Assembly: GCA_035934535.1 (NCBI GenBank)
Contig: DASYXS010000017.1
Location: 1-43,568 of the forward strand
Direction of reading: 5' to 3'
Source of the DNA: DASSJF01 sp035934535
GTDB taxonomy: Bacteria; Sysuimicrobiota; Sysuimicrobiia; Sysuimicrobiales; Segetimicrobiaceae
Length of the DNA stretch: 43,568 nucleotides
Positions 1-8,078 of this stretch are shown here, piece by piece. The notes under the pieces are model-generated. The model searched no databases and was not told where the DNA came from. It saw only the letters and a list, made by a program, of their open reading frames with translations. The position numbers were made by a program, and so were the translations under genes. Every line of letters starts with the position of its first letter. The first letter of the stretch is position 1.

Positions 1-124
1 CGCGGCGGCCGGCCCATCCGCCGCCGGCCGCCGCGTCATCACAAGCGGCCCGGCGACCGCGCACAGCGCCAACGACAGCGCGAGGGCGCGGCCGATGGGC
101 CACGCCCTCGCGCCGGCGCCGCGG
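1..124 (-). other. Left-edge stretch; possible start of a truncated exported-protein gene
   Basis: Below the fmdB-like stop the minus strand has a frame that stays open to the window edge. It includes a hydrophobic run (ALALSLALCAVAGP) followed by charged and Pro/Ala-rich residues, as in a signal peptide. No ATG, GTG or TTG in that frame lies between the upstream stop and the hydrophobic run, so I do not call a CDS. It could be the beginning of a secreted protein using a start inside the run, or chance in GC-rich DNA. Confidence 0.2.
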
Positions 125-487
125 CTACGAGTCGGAACCGCCCCCACCGGACCGCGTCGCGGACTTCGATCGCGTGCCGCCGGATTTCGTGCCGCCCCCC
201 GACTTGGCGCCCCCGTCCGCGGGCGCCGCCCCGGTCTTGGCGCCGTCGCCGGACGTCTTGCCGGACGAGGCGGACTCGCTCTTCTGCGTCTCGCCCTCGG
301 CCGGCGCCGGGGTTTTCCGGTAGTCCGTAATGTGCCAGCCCGAACCTTTGAAAATGATCCCGACCGGCGTGAATACACGCCGCACCGCTCGGCCGCACCG
401 CTCGCACTTCGGCGGCGTGGCGTTCACCGCGTGCATCACTTCGAATTGATGCCCGCAGTGTGGACAGCGGTATTCGTAGATCGGCAC
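125..487 (-). CDS. FmdB-family zinc-ribbon protein
   Basis: A small protein of about 120 residues. The N-terminus reads VPIYEYRCPHCGHQFEV, followed by a second Cys pair (KCERCG), which gives the four-cysteine zinc ribbon of the FmdB/CxxC_CxxC_SSSS family. Members are usually annotated as putative regulatory proteins and their biochemical role is unsettled. The last 55 or so residues are a low-complexity Ser/Gly/Lys/Thr tail, common in this family. I chose the GTG at 487 because the family almost always begins MPIYEYRC and a GGGGGTG ribosome-binding site lies about 8 nt upstream. A longer frame runs up to 550 but adds an Arg-rich, non-family extension. It is transcribed divergently from the methyltransferase that follows. 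Confidence 0.8.
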   Translation of the reverse strand: MPIYEYRCPHCGHQFEVMHAVNATPPKCERCGRAVRRVFTPVGIIFKGSGWHITDYRKTPAPAEGETQKSESASSGKTSGDGAKTGAAPADGGAKSGGGTKSGGTRSKSATRSGGGGSDS

Positions 488-563
488 TCGGTTCACCCCC
501 ACAGGTGTGCCGCGGCCCCGCCGCTGTGGCTGGCGGGGCCACCGCCCCACACATTACCGGCTC

Positions 564-592
564 ATTGTCTCGCCGGCCGGAGATTGTGTCAA
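564..592 (-). promoter_or_regulatory. Sigma-70-type promoter for the FmdB-like gene
   Basis: On the minus strand a perfect -35 TTGACA (592-587) is followed by a 17-nt spacer and GACAAT (569-564) as a -10. It points at the fmdB-like gene, whose start is about 75 nt downstream. It overlaps the -35 of the divergent promoter. Confidence 0.5.
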
Positions 593-613
593 GGCAAGGT
601 AGGGCGGTACAAT
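584..613 (+). promoter_or_regulatory. Divergent promoter for the SAM methyltransferase
   Basis: Plus-strand TTGTGT (584-589), an 18-nt spacer and TACAAT (608-613). The ATG at 612 lies inside this -10. If the promoter is real that ATG cannot be the start, and the ATG at 663 is favoured. The two -35 boxes of the divergent promoters overlap by 3 nt. Confidence 0.4.
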
Positions 614-662
614 GGCGGCACGCCCCATGGGCGCGTCTGGACGCTTTTGCGTAGCCGTGCAC

Positions 663-1304
663 ATGTTGCGATCGATCCGCGACAGTTACGACCGTCTGGC
701 GGACGAGTATGCCCGCCGCCTGTTCGATGAGCTGCGGGCCAAGCCGCTCGATCGCCGGCTTCTGGACCGCTTTGCAACCGACGTCGCCGGACGCGGCGAG
801 GCGTGCGACATGGGGTGCGGGCCCGGACAGGTCGCCCGCTACCTGCGCGATGCGGGGGCCGCGGTGTTCGGTCTGGATCTTTCTCCCCGCATGATCGCGG
901 AGGCGCGGCGGCTCAACCCGGACATCGCCTTCCGTGAAGGCAACATGCTGGCGCTCGATCTTCCCGACGGCGCCCTCGCCGGGATCGCCGCCTTCTACGC
1001 GATCGTCAACATCCCGGCCGGCTCGCTCCCCGGTGTGTTTCGTGAAATGGCGCGTGTGCTGCAGCCCGGCGGCCTGCTGCTGCTCGCGTTTCATGCCGGA
1101 TGCGACGCGCTGCGCGAGCGAGAATTGTGGAGCCGGCCGGTTGACCTGGACTTTTTCTTCTTCGAACCGGCGGCGATACGGCGCGAATTGGAGCGCGCGG
1201 GTCTCGTCGTGGAAGATCTCGTCGAGCGCGGGCCGTATGCGCCGGACGTCGAGTACCAGAGCCGCCGGGCCTACGTCTTCGCGCGCAGACCACCGCCGGG
1301 CTAG
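663..1304 (+). CDS. Class I SAM-dependent methyltransferase
   Basis: A protein of about 213 residues that opens MLRSIRDSYDRLADEYARR, typical of UbiE/BioC-like small-molecule methyltransferases. Motif I is CDMGCGPGQ, the acidic end of strand 2 is GLDLSPRMI, and a later segment VLQPGGLLLLAF matches motif III. This is a Rossmann-fold AdoMet-binding domain; the methyl acceptor cannot be read from sequence. The frame is open from 612, but the 612 ATG sits in a predicted -10 box, so I place the start at 663. A GTG at 657 is also possible. The gene is convergent with the beta-propeller gene, and the two stop codons share the palindrome CTAG at 1301-1304. Confidence 0.8.
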   Translation: MLRSIRDSYDRLADEYARRLFDELRAKPLDRRLLDRFATDVAGRGEACDMGCGPGQVARYLRDAGAAVFGLDLSPRMIAEARRLNPDIAFREGNMLALDLPDGALAGIAAFYAIVNIPAGSLPGVFREMARVLQPGGLLLLAFHAGCDALRERELWSRPVDLDFFFFEPAAIRRELERAGLVVEDLVERGPYAPDVEYQSRRAYVFARRPPPG

Positions 1305-2392
1305 CGGCGCTCGAGCGTCGCCACCCAGACGAATCCTGCGCGGCGCCCGGTATCGGTCCCGAAGGCGAGCCGCGTTCCGTCCGGCGCCCACACGATCGCG
1401 AGCGGCGCCTGCGGCGGGGCCGCCTCGGGCCGGTAGTCTCCGAGCCACAGCCGTTCACCGGTGAGCACGTCGGCGATCTCCAGCGCAGCCCGGCCGTCCT
1501 CCTCGCGCGCATAGGCCACCAGGGTACCGGCGGGCGACCACGCCACGCCGGTATACCGCCCCGGCGGCGTGAGCGCGCGGCGCCCGGTCGCGTCCGCGCG
1601 CATCACCGCGACGCGCGTCTCGCCGTCCGGCGCGCCGGACGAGGCCGCGTCGGCGAGGTAAGCGATGAAGCGCCCCTCCGGCGACGGCGCCGGATCGTGC
1701 CCACCGGGCGGCAGGCGCTGCACGCGCGTCGCCGCCCGGACGCCGAGGCGGATGAACACGACGCGATCGACGGCGGCGCCGCGATCCCCCCCGACCACCG
1801 CCAGGCCGGCGTTCCCGGCGAGCCACACCAGCGTCCGCATCTCGAGACCGGCCGGCAGTGATCCGATGCGAACGGCGCCGCCGGCCGCCTGCGGCATCCA
1901 GAGCGCGGTGCCGGCGCCGTTCGCGATTGCATACGCCGGGCCGGGCCCGCCCGGCGCGCCTCGACCGAAGCCGGTGCGCCCGGCCGGCGGCCACGCGTAA
2001 TCCTTGATCCCCACGGCCGGGACAAGCGCCCGCGGCGTCGGATCGTCGAGGGCGAACGCGAGCAGGCGGCCGCCGGCCAGCGCGGCGAGCGTCCGCCCGT
2101 CCGGCGACCAGGCCACGCGCTCGACGTCCGCGACCGCCGCGATGCGCCGGTGGTCGACGTCGCCGGCCTCCGGGCGCACGCTCCACAGCGCGTCGGCCGT
2201 GCTGAAGGCGAGATGCCGCCCGTCCGGCGCCCAGGCCGGCGGGCTGATCGCGTGGAGGTCCGACACACGCGCCAGGCCGGCGGCTCGGAGGAACGGCGGC
2301 CCGGCGCCGATCGGCACGCGCTGCACCGCGCAGGCGCCACAAACGAACACGGCCGCCAGGATCGCTCCCGGCAGCCGTGCCCACCGCACCAC
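1301..2392 (-). CDS. Exported WD40/TolB-like beta-propeller protein (PD40 repeats)
   Basis: About 363 residues. At least five PD40-type repeats are visible, with cores PAWAPDGRHLAFS, VAWSPDGRTLAAL, PAPSPEGRFIAYLAD, VAWSPAGTLVAYA and IVWAPDGTRLAFGT. These predict a TolB-like propeller. The N-terminus (VVRWARLPGAILAAVFVCGAC) looks like a signal peptide ending near a Cys, so a lipoprotein is possible, but the lipobox is poor. The start is uncertain: tandem GTG codons at 2392 and 2389 follow the SAM-synthetase stop by about 20 nt, without a clear ribosome-binding site. The frame happens to stay open far into the upstream gene; that part is a shadow. Function is unknown; the family often works in the periplasm or as a scaffold. 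Confidence 0.65.
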   Translation of the reverse strand: MVRWARLPGAILAAVFVCGACAVQRVPIGAGPPFLRAAGLARVSDLHAISPPAWAPDGRHLAFSTADALWSVRPEAGDVDHRRIAAVADVERVAWSPDGRTLAALAGGRLLAFALDDPTPRALVPAVGIKDYAWPPAGRTGFGRGAPGGPGPAYAIANGAGTALWMPQAAGGAVRIGSLPAGLEMRTLVWLAGNAGLAVVGGDRGAAVDRVVFIRLGVRAATRVQRLPPGGHDPAPSPEGRFIAYLADAASSGAPDGETRVAVMRADATGRRALTPPGRYTGVAWSPAGTLVAYAREEDGRAALEIADVLTGERLWLGDYRPEAAPPQAPLAIVWAPDGTRLAFGTDTGRRAGFVWVATLERR

Positions 2393-2412
2393 GGCGCGCG
2401 ACGGTCGCGGCG

Positions 2413-3633
2413 TCAGCAGATCGTGTACTTGCCGCCCGCGAGGTCGCGGCAGAAAACATTGATGCCAGCCAGTTCCCGATCGACGACGTCGCGCACCTTG
2501 CGCTCCACGGCGCCGCGGCGCACGCCCTTCGCGAGGATAATCTGGGCCGCGGTGATCGGCTGGTCGATCGGCCTGCCGATCTGACTGACCATCCAGATGT
2601 ACACTTCGCGGATGCCTGAGACTTCCTCGTACACTTTTTGCGCCACCTGATGCGTGAACACCGAATAGATCTTGCCGACGTGCGACACCGGGTTCTTGCC
2701 CGCCGCCGCCTCCGTGCCCATCGGCCGGTTGATCGCGATCACGCCGTTGACCTTGTTGCCGCGGCCGACCTGTCCGCTGTCGCCCGACTCCGCCGACGTG
2801 CCGAGCACCGACAGGTACACGCCGTTCTGCCCGCGCCCCGGCTCGTCGAGCGTGTTGATGTCGAAGTGCACGCGCTCCAGGGTCGTGCGGTGCTTCAGAA
2901 ACTCCACCACCGACTCGTGCAGCTGGCGCTTGCGCCGGAAGTACTGATCCTCGCCCTCGACGAACCGGTCGACGAACGCCACGGCCGCGGTCAGGCGCAG
3001 CTCGGGCCCGAGCCGCACGCCCATCACCTTGACGTCCTCGCCGGCCTCCGGAAACTCTTCCTTGAAGGTCCGGGAGTTGATGTACTGCTCGGTCTCCCGC
3101 ACGACCCGCTCGGTCTCGGTCATCGGCCAATACCCGACCGCGGCGGAGGTGTCGTTGGCGCCGGTGGTGTCGCGGCTGAAGATGTCGACGAGCTCGGCCG
3201 ACCCGGGCTTGAGCTCGAGCTGGTAGGTGACGTGCGGGCCGTCTTGATCGTCGGCCGCGCCCGGATCGACGAACCGGAGGTTCTCGCGGATCCAGTGCTT
3301 CGCCGTCCGGATCGCGATCTCGCGGACCGGCAGCTCGCGCCCGTTGATCCCGTACGTGGCGCGGTCCCCGAAGATCAGGCGCATCGGCTCCCGGATGGTC
3401 CCGCCGCCGAACCGCGTGTCGGCGTCGCCGGCGACGAGGAAGGCTTTGTCGATATTGTGGTGGAGAATGTGTCCGAACTGACTGATGTACTCCTTGCTCA
3501 GCTCTACCGACACGCGATCCATGATCGCGTCGCAGATCGAGTCGGGATGCCCCACGCCTTTGCGCTCGACCATCTCGACCTGCAGCTCGCCGACGGGCAC
3601 CCCCGGCAGCGTTTCCACCTTGATGTCGCGCAT
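2413..3633 (-). CDS. mat: Archaeal-type S-adenosylmethionine synthetase (methionine adenosyltransferase)
   Basis: 406 residues. The enzyme makes SAM from methionine and ATP. The sequence is of the archaeal class, not the usual bacterial MetK. VERKGVGHPDSICD lies at residues 22-35, HHNIDKAFLVAGD starts at residue 58 with RFGGG after it, and near the C-terminus are GRGNKVNGVI, GKNPVSHVGKIYSVF and SQIGRPIDQP. Length fits the archaeal family (about 400). The start at 3633 is fixed by a GGAGGAACGAGCGAG ribosome-binding site. Upstream frame extension to 3906 is unsupported. A 172-nt leader with a strong hairpin separates it from ispG, so it may have its own control. The beta-propeller gene follows closely. 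Bacteria with this form are known but a minority; inheritance or transfer cannot be judged here. Confidence 0.88.
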   Translation of the reverse strand: MRDIKVETLPGVPVGELQVEMVERKGVGHPDSICDAIMDRVSVELSKEYISQFGHILHHNIDKAFLVAGDADTRFGGGTIREPMRLIFGDRATYGINGRELPVREIAIRTAKHWIRENLRFVDPGAADDQDGPHVTYQLELKPGSAELVDIFSRDTTGANDTSAAVGYWPMTETERVVRETEQYINSRTFKEEFPEAGEDVKVMGVRLGPELRLTAAVAFVDRFVEGEDQYFRRKRQLHESVVEFLKHRTTLERVHFDINTLDEPGRGQNGVYLSVLGTSAESGDSGQVGRGNKVNGVIAINRPMGTEAAAGKNPVSHVGKIYSVFTHQVAQKVYEEVSGIREVYIWMVSQIGRPIDQPITAAQIILAKGVRRGAVERKVRDVVDRELAGINVFCRDLAGGKYTIC

Positions 3634-3672
3634 CTCGCTCGTTCCTCCACCCCCGTAGATTCGACGATGCTC

Positions 3673-3705
3673 GTTCGCCGCAGTCCCGGGAACCCCTGCG
3701 GGAAC
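3673..3705 (-). promoter_or_regulatory. Stem-loop in the leader of the SAM synthetase gene
   Basis: Arms at 3673-3683 and 3696-3705 pair over 10 bp (GTTC plus CCGCAG against CTGCGG plus GAAC), with one bulged base and a 12-nt loop that can itself form a short dyad. It ends about 40 nt before the start codon. There is no U-run, so it is not an obvious terminator. No SAM-riboswitch consensus was recognised. Confidence 0.4.
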
Positions 3706-3806
3706 GTGCGCCGTGCGGCGCGCAGCCGCATCAGGATCGGTCGCGCTGCAGTAGCAGTGTTGCGAAGCGGAACCGCTGTGGATCCGGAACGGTCGCGGAA
3801 CCGGCC

Positions 3807-4934
3807 CTACTGCTCCGCGTCCCCGCCGCCCACGGCTTCGATGACCGGGTCGCCGGCCGCGGCCTGCTTCTCGCGCACCACGACCTCGACTTCCTTCATC
3901 AGACATTCGAGCAGCTGCGCCTCCGGCAGGCTCGCGACGATCCGCCCGCGCCGGAAGATAAGGCCCATGCCCCTACCGCACGCCACGCCGAGATCCGCCA
4001 TCCTGGCCTCGCCCGGGCCGTTCACGGCGCAGCCCATCACCGCCACCTTGACCGGCACCGGGTAGACGGCGAGCCGGCGCTCCACCTCTTCGGCAAGCCT
4101 CACGATGTCCACGTCGGCGCGGCCGCAGGACGGACACGCGACCAGGATCGGTCCGCGCATTCTGAGGCCGAGCGCCTTCAGGACCTCGAAGCCCGCCTTG
4201 ACTTCCTCGACCGGGTCCGTCGCGAGCGAGATGCGGATGGTGTCGCCGATGCCCCGCGAGAGAATCGCGCCGAGGCCGACGGCGGATTTGACGGTGCCCG
4301 CCCACGTCGTCCCGGCCTCGGTGATGCCGACGTGCAGCGGGTACGGCATGCGCTCCGCGATGCTCGTGTAGGCGTCGAGCGCCATTTCGACGTCGCTCGC
4401 TTTGACCGACACGACGATGTCGTGGAAGTCGAGATCCTCCAGGATCCGGATCTCGTCGAGGGCGCTGTCGACCAGCGCCGCGGCGCAGGGCTCCCCGTAT
4501 TTCCGCAGCATCTCTTTGGAGAGCGAGCCGACGTTCGCGCCCACCCGGATCGGCACGCTCCGCGCCTTGGCCTCCCGGGCCACGGTCCGCACGCGGTCGT
4601 CGCTGCCGATGTTCCCCGGGTTGAGCCGCAGCTTGTCGACGCCGGCCTCGAGCGACGCCAGCGCCAGCCGGTAGTCGAAGTGGATGTCGGCGACAAGCGG
4701 CACGTGAATGCGGGCCTTGATGGCGGGGAGGGCATCGGCGGCCGCGCGATCGGGCACGGCCACGCGCGCGATCTCGACCCCGGCCTGCTCGAGGGCGAGG
4801 ATCTGGGCGACCGTAGCGTCCGGGTCGCGGGTGTCGGTCGTCGTCATCGATTGGACGGCGATCGGGGCGCCGCCGCCCACCGGCACCCGTCCGATCTGTA
4901 CCCGCCGCGTCTTGGTCCGATCCATCGGCGTCAT
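3807..4934 (-). CDS. ispG: 4-hydroxy-3-methylbut-2-en-1-yl diphosphate synthase
   Basis: 375 residues, the short bacterial form. IspG reduces MEcPP to HMBPP in the MEP isoprenoid pathway with a [4Fe-4S] cluster. The TIM-barrel part carries QSMTTTDTRD near residue 28, ADIHFDYRLAL at 82 and KLRLNPGNIG at 101. Cluster cysteines are Cys267, Cys270 (ACPSCGR) and Cys302 (MGCAVNGPGE), with Glu309 in GPGE. It follows rseP by 15 nt and is the last gene of the rpsB-to-ispG run. A TGC-TACAAT extended -10-like string overlaps the first ATG (4934). If it is used, the second ATG at 4925 would be the start. Confidence 0.95.
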   Translation of the reverse strand: MTPMDRTKTRRVQIGRVPVGGGAPIAVQSMTTTDTRDPDATVAQILALEQAGVEIARVAVPDRAAADALPAIKARIHVPLVADIHFDYRLALASLEAGVDKLRLNPGNIGSDDRVRTVAREAKARSVPIRVGANVGSLSKEMLRKYGEPCAAALVDSALDEIRILEDLDFHDIVVSVKASDVEMALDAYTSIAERMPYPLHVGITEAGTTWAGTVKSAVGLGAILSRGIGDTIRISLATDPVEEVKAGFEVLKALGLRMRGPILVACPSCGRADVDIVRLAEEVERRLAVYPVPVKVAVMGCAVNGPGEARMADLGVACGRGMGLIFRRGRIVASLPEAQLLECLMKEVEVVVREKQAAAGDPVIEAVGGGDAEQ

Positions 4935-4949
4935 TGTAGCACGGCCATG

Positions 4950-5993
4950 CTAAGGCAACGTTAAGTGCACGGGATGCAGCACGTCGCGCACGGTCAGCGC
5001 CAGAATCAGGCACAGCAGCAGCGCGAGGCCGACGAGATGGATATAGCCTTCGCGGCGCGGATCGACCGGCCGCCGCCGCAGACCTTCGACCGCGAGAAAG
5101 GCGGCCCGGCCCCCGTCGAGCGCCGGCAGCGGAAACAGATTGAACAGCCCGATGATGATGCTGAAGAACGCCGTAAAGTAGAGGAACGTCTCGCCGCCCG
5201 CGTGGGCGGCCTGGCCGAGCACGTTGACCGCGGTCACCGGACCGCCAAGCTCGCCGAGCAGCCGGCCGGATTGGATCAGGTTTCCGAGCGCCGTGAGATA
5301 GGCGCCGGCGTCGCGAAACGTCGTCGCGGCCCCCCAGCCGGCGGCCCGCACGGGATCGAGGCGACCGCGCACGACCGTCGGCGAGAACCCGGTGATCCAC
5401 ACCTTCTGCCGGAGATCGTAGCGTGTCCGCACGTGCAGGATGAAGCGCCGCGGGCCGCGCTGCACGAGAATTGCGAGCGTCCGGTCGCCGCTGCGGTGGA
5501 TCAGATCGATCATCTGCTGGCCGTCGCGCATCAGCCGGCCGTCGACGGAGATGATCGTGTCCCCGGTCTGGAGCCCGGCCTGCGCGGCGGGATAGCCGGG
5601 CACGAGCGTGCCGACCTTCGTGCTGACGTGCAGCGGGACGCCGTACGACATCGCGACCGCCGCGAGCAGCACGATCGCGAGCACGAAGTTCATCGCCGGG
5701 CCCGCCAGCACGACGGCGAGCCGCCAGGCCACCGACTTGCCGCGGAACGTGCGCTCCGGCGGGACGCCGGCGCTGTCCGTGTCCTCGCCCGCCATATTCA
5801 CGTAGCCGCCGATCGGCAGCAGGTTGAGGCTATAGGTGGTCTCGCCGCGGGTGACCGCGACGAGCCGCGGGCCGAACCCCATCGCGAACGCGTGCACGAG
5901 GATGCCGGCCCGCTTCGCCACGACCAAGTGGCCCAACTCGTGCACCAGGATCATCAATTCCAGGGCCAGCACGGCCAGGATTATCGTCGACAC
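4950..5993 (-). CDS. rseP: RseP-type site-2 zinc metalloprotease
   Basis: 347 residues, an M50 intramembrane protease that cleaves membrane-bound anti-sigma factors or leftover signal peptides. The first membrane helix holds the zinc-binding HELGH motif (residues 19-23). A PDZ domain follows (GYPAAQAGLQTGDTIISVDG), and the C-terminal helix carries NLFPLPALDGG, which supplies the third zinc ligand. Several hydrophobic segments agree with a polytopic protein. The start is GTG at 5993 with GGGGGAT about 7 nt upstream. The position between dxr and ispG matches the classical uppS-cdsA-dxr-rseP order. No local partner such as an anti-sigma factor is present. Confidence 0.94.
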   Translation of the reverse strand: MSTIILAVLALELMILVHELGHLVVAKRAGILVHAFAMGFGPRLVAVTRGETTYSLNLLPIGGYVNMAGEDTDSAGVPPERTFRGKSVAWRLAVVLAGPAMNFVLAIVLLAAVAMSYGVPLHVSTKVGTLVPGYPAAQAGLQTGDTIISVDGRLMRDGQQMIDLIHRSGDRTLAILVQRGPRRFILHVRTRYDLRQKVWITGFSPTVVRGRLDPVRAAGWGAATTFRDAGAYLTALGNLIQSGRLLGELGGPVTAVNVLGQAAHAGGETFLYFTAFFSIIIGLFNLFPLPALDGGRAAFLAVEGLRRRPVDPRREGYIHLVGLALLLCLILALTVRDVLHPVHLTLP

Positions 5994-6027
5994 GCCAGAT
6001 CCCCCGTTTCACTCATCATGATCTCCA

Positions 6028-7188
6028 TTATGCCGCGCACAGCGCCTGCACAGCGGCGCGGGCCTCGCGATCCGCCGCGATCACGTCCGCGAGCGACGCG
6101 GCCGGACGGGGCACGTGGGCGTCGAGGGCGCGGCGAACCGCCGGCGCGATGTCCGTGAAGCCGATGCGGTCGTCGAGAAACAGCCGGACGGCGGCCTCGT
6201 TCGCGGCATTGAGGGCCGCGGGCGCGGTGCCGCCGCGCCGCAGCGCGTCGCGGGCCAATCCGAGGCACGGAAACCGCGCCTCGTCGGGCGCCTCGAACTC
6301 GAGCGCCCCGAGCGCGCGCAGGTCGAGCCGGGCGATCGCCTGCGGGACGCGGTGCGGATACGTGAGCACCGCTTGAATCGGCAGGCGCATGTCGGCCGGC
6401 CCGAGCTGCGCCAGGATCGAGCCGTCGACCAGCTCCACGCAGGAGTGCACGATGCTCTGCGGATGGATCACGACGTCGATCCGCTCGGGCGCCACGCCGA
6501 ACAGCCAGTGGGCCTCGATGATCTCGAGGCCCTTGTTCATCAAGGTCGCGGAGTCCACGGTCACTTTCGGGCCCATCTGCCACGTCGGGTGCCGCAGCGC
6601 GTCCTCCCGCGTCACTTTGGCCATGGCATCGGCGGGCGTGCGGCGAAACGGTCCGCCGGACGCGGTCAGCCACAACCGCGCCACGTCGGCGGACGGCCGT
6701 CCCTCCAGACATTGAAAGATCGCCGAGTGCTCGCTGTCGATGGGCAGGAGGCGCCGTCCCGCGCGGACGGCGGCCTCCACGACGAGCGCTCCCCCGGCGA
6801 CGAGCGCCTCTTTCGTCGCCAGCGCGACGTCCGCGCCCGCGCCCAGGGCCGCCAGCGTGGGCGCGAGTCCGGCAACGCCCTCCACGGCCACCACCACGAG
6901 ATCCGCACCGGCCGCCGCGAGGCGCTCGAGACCTTCCGGTCCGGAGAGCACCTCGCCCTCCCACCCCGGCACCGCCGCGCGCAGCGCGTCGGCGTCCTCC
7001 CGGCGCTGCAGTGCCGCCGCCGCGGGACGGAAGGTCCGAATCTGCGCGGCCAGTGTCGCGACGTCGCGGCGAGCCGCGAGGGCCGCCACCTCGATCTCGA
7101 TGCCGGCGCCGCGCAGCCGGCCGACGACATCGAGCGTGGCCCGCCCGATCGAGCCGGTCGATCCCAGCAACGCGATCCGCCGCCTCAC
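6028..7188 (-). CDS. dxr: 1-deoxy-D-xylulose 5-phosphate reductoisomerase
   Basis: 386 residues, the normal length. Dxr converts DXP to MEP with NADPH, the committed step of the MEP pathway. The NADPH-binding loop LLGSTGSIG is at residues 7-15. Catalytic and metal-binding segments are SEHSAIFQCL and VDSATLMNKGLEIIEA, and the flexible loop is HPTWQMGPK. The GTG start at 7188 overlaps the cdsA stop as GTGA, which fixes it. The frame is open further upstream, but that is a shadow of cdsA. With ispG and uppS in the same run, isoprenoid precursor and carrier lipid synthesis sit together. Confidence 0.95.
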   Translation of the reverse strand: MRRRIALLGSTGSIGRATLDVVGRLRGAGIEIEVAALAARRDVATLAAQIRTFRPAAAALQRREDADALRAAVPGWEGEVLSGPEGLERLAAAGADLVVVAVEGVAGLAPTLAALGAGADVALATKEALVAGGALVVEAAVRAGRRLLPIDSEHSAIFQCLEGRPSADVARLWLTASGGPFRRTPADAMAKVTREDALRHPTWQMGPKVTVDSATLMNKGLEIIEAHWLFGVAPERIDVVIHPQSIVHSCVELVDGSILAQLGPADMRLPIQAVLTYPHRVPQAIARLDLRALGALEFEAPDEARFPCLGLARDALRRGGTAPAALNAANEAAVRLFLDDRIGFTDIAPAVRRALDAHVPRPAASLADVIAADREARAAVQALCAA

Positions 7189-8078
7189 AGGCCGAGCCAC
7201 CCCCGCATCACCGCGTATCCCGTCACCGCCGCGAACAGCAGCCCGTCGAAGCGGTCGAGCATGCCGCCGTGACCCGGCAGCACCCACCCGGCGTCCTTGA
7301 CGCCGACCTCGCGCTTGATCGAGGACTCCCACAAGTCCCCGACGATGCTGGCGCCGGCGCACAGGCCGCCCACCGCGACGGCGAGCACAACCGGCACGCC
7401 CCCGACCCATGCGAACACCAGGCCGGCGAGCACCCCCGCCGCCACCCCCGCGGCGGCGCCCTCACGGGACTTGTGCGGGCTCACGAGCGGCAGCAACTTG
7501 TGCCGGCCGATGCGCAGGCCGACGAAGTACGCGGCGCTGTCGGCGGCCCAGACGGCGCAGATCACCAACAGCACCGGGATTGCGCTGGGCCGCTCGCCGG
7601 GAAAGAGCGGCAGCGCCCGCAGCCGGATCAGGTAGGTCGCGAGATACGCGACATAGAGCACGCCGAGGAGCGTGAGCCCCGTGTTGACGAGCGAACGGTC
7701 GGGATGTCCCCGCCGCAGCTGCGTCAGGATCGTGTAGACCAGGAGCACCGGCAGCACAAACGGCGCCCACCGGGCCGGCCATGCGCCGGGCCACGCCGCG
7801 GCGACGGCAAGCCACAGGCCCGCCGCGAGCCCGGCCTCCCAGATCGGCTGGTGGCCTGCGCGCGCAATCATCCGGTAGAACTCGAGGAGCCCCACGACGA
7901 TCAAGATGCCGACGCCGGCGAACAGCCAGGGCCCGCCGAGCAGCGCCAGGGCGACGACGAGCGGTACGCCCCACACCGCGGTCAGCGCCCGCTGCGCGAG
8001 CGTGCGGCCGCGCCCCGCCGCGGGGACCGCGGCGTCGTCGCGGCGCACCGTCGCCACGACGTCCGGCACGCTATCCAC
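7185..8078 (-). CDS. cdsA: Phosphatidate cytidylyltransferase (CDP-diacylglycerol synthase)
   Basis: 297 residues, polytopic membrane enzyme making CDP-diacylglycerol from phosphatidate and CTP for phospholipid synthesis. The family signature near the C-terminus is clear: SSIKREVGVKDAGWVLPGHG followed by GMLDRFDGLL. Upstream are several hydrophobic helices and the conserved WAADSAAYFVG and SPHKSREG elements. The GTG start at 8078 overlaps the uppS stop by 8 nt, and its own stop overlaps the dxr start, so translation is likely coupled on both sides. The 25-residue hydrophilic N-terminal extension is somewhat longer than usual. Confidence 0.94.
   Translation of the reverse strand: MDSVPDVVATVRRDDAAVPAAGRGRTLAQRALTAVWGVPLVVALALLGGPWLFAGVGILIVVGLLEFYRMIARAGHQPIWEAGLAAGLWLAVAAAWPGAWPARWAPFVLPVLLVYTILTQLRRGHPDRSLVNTGLTLLGVLYVAYLATYLIRLRALPLFPGERPSAIPVLLVICAVWAADSAAYFVGLRIGRHKLLPLVSPHKSREGAAAGVAAGVLAGLVFAWVGGVPVVLAVAVGGLCAGASIVGDLWESSIKREVGVKDAGWVLPGHGGMLDRFDGLLFAAVTGYAVMRGWLGL

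Noticed and set aside
1301..3130. A continuous 609-residue minus-strand frame through the propeller and SAM synthetase genes
   Set aside because: Its upper half is a shadow of the SAM synthetase gene; only the propeller part (below about 2392) has family motifs.
3634..3806. Known SAM riboswitch in the SAM synthetase leader
   Set aside because: No SAM-I, SAM-II or SAM-IV consensus segments are visible; only generic hairpins.
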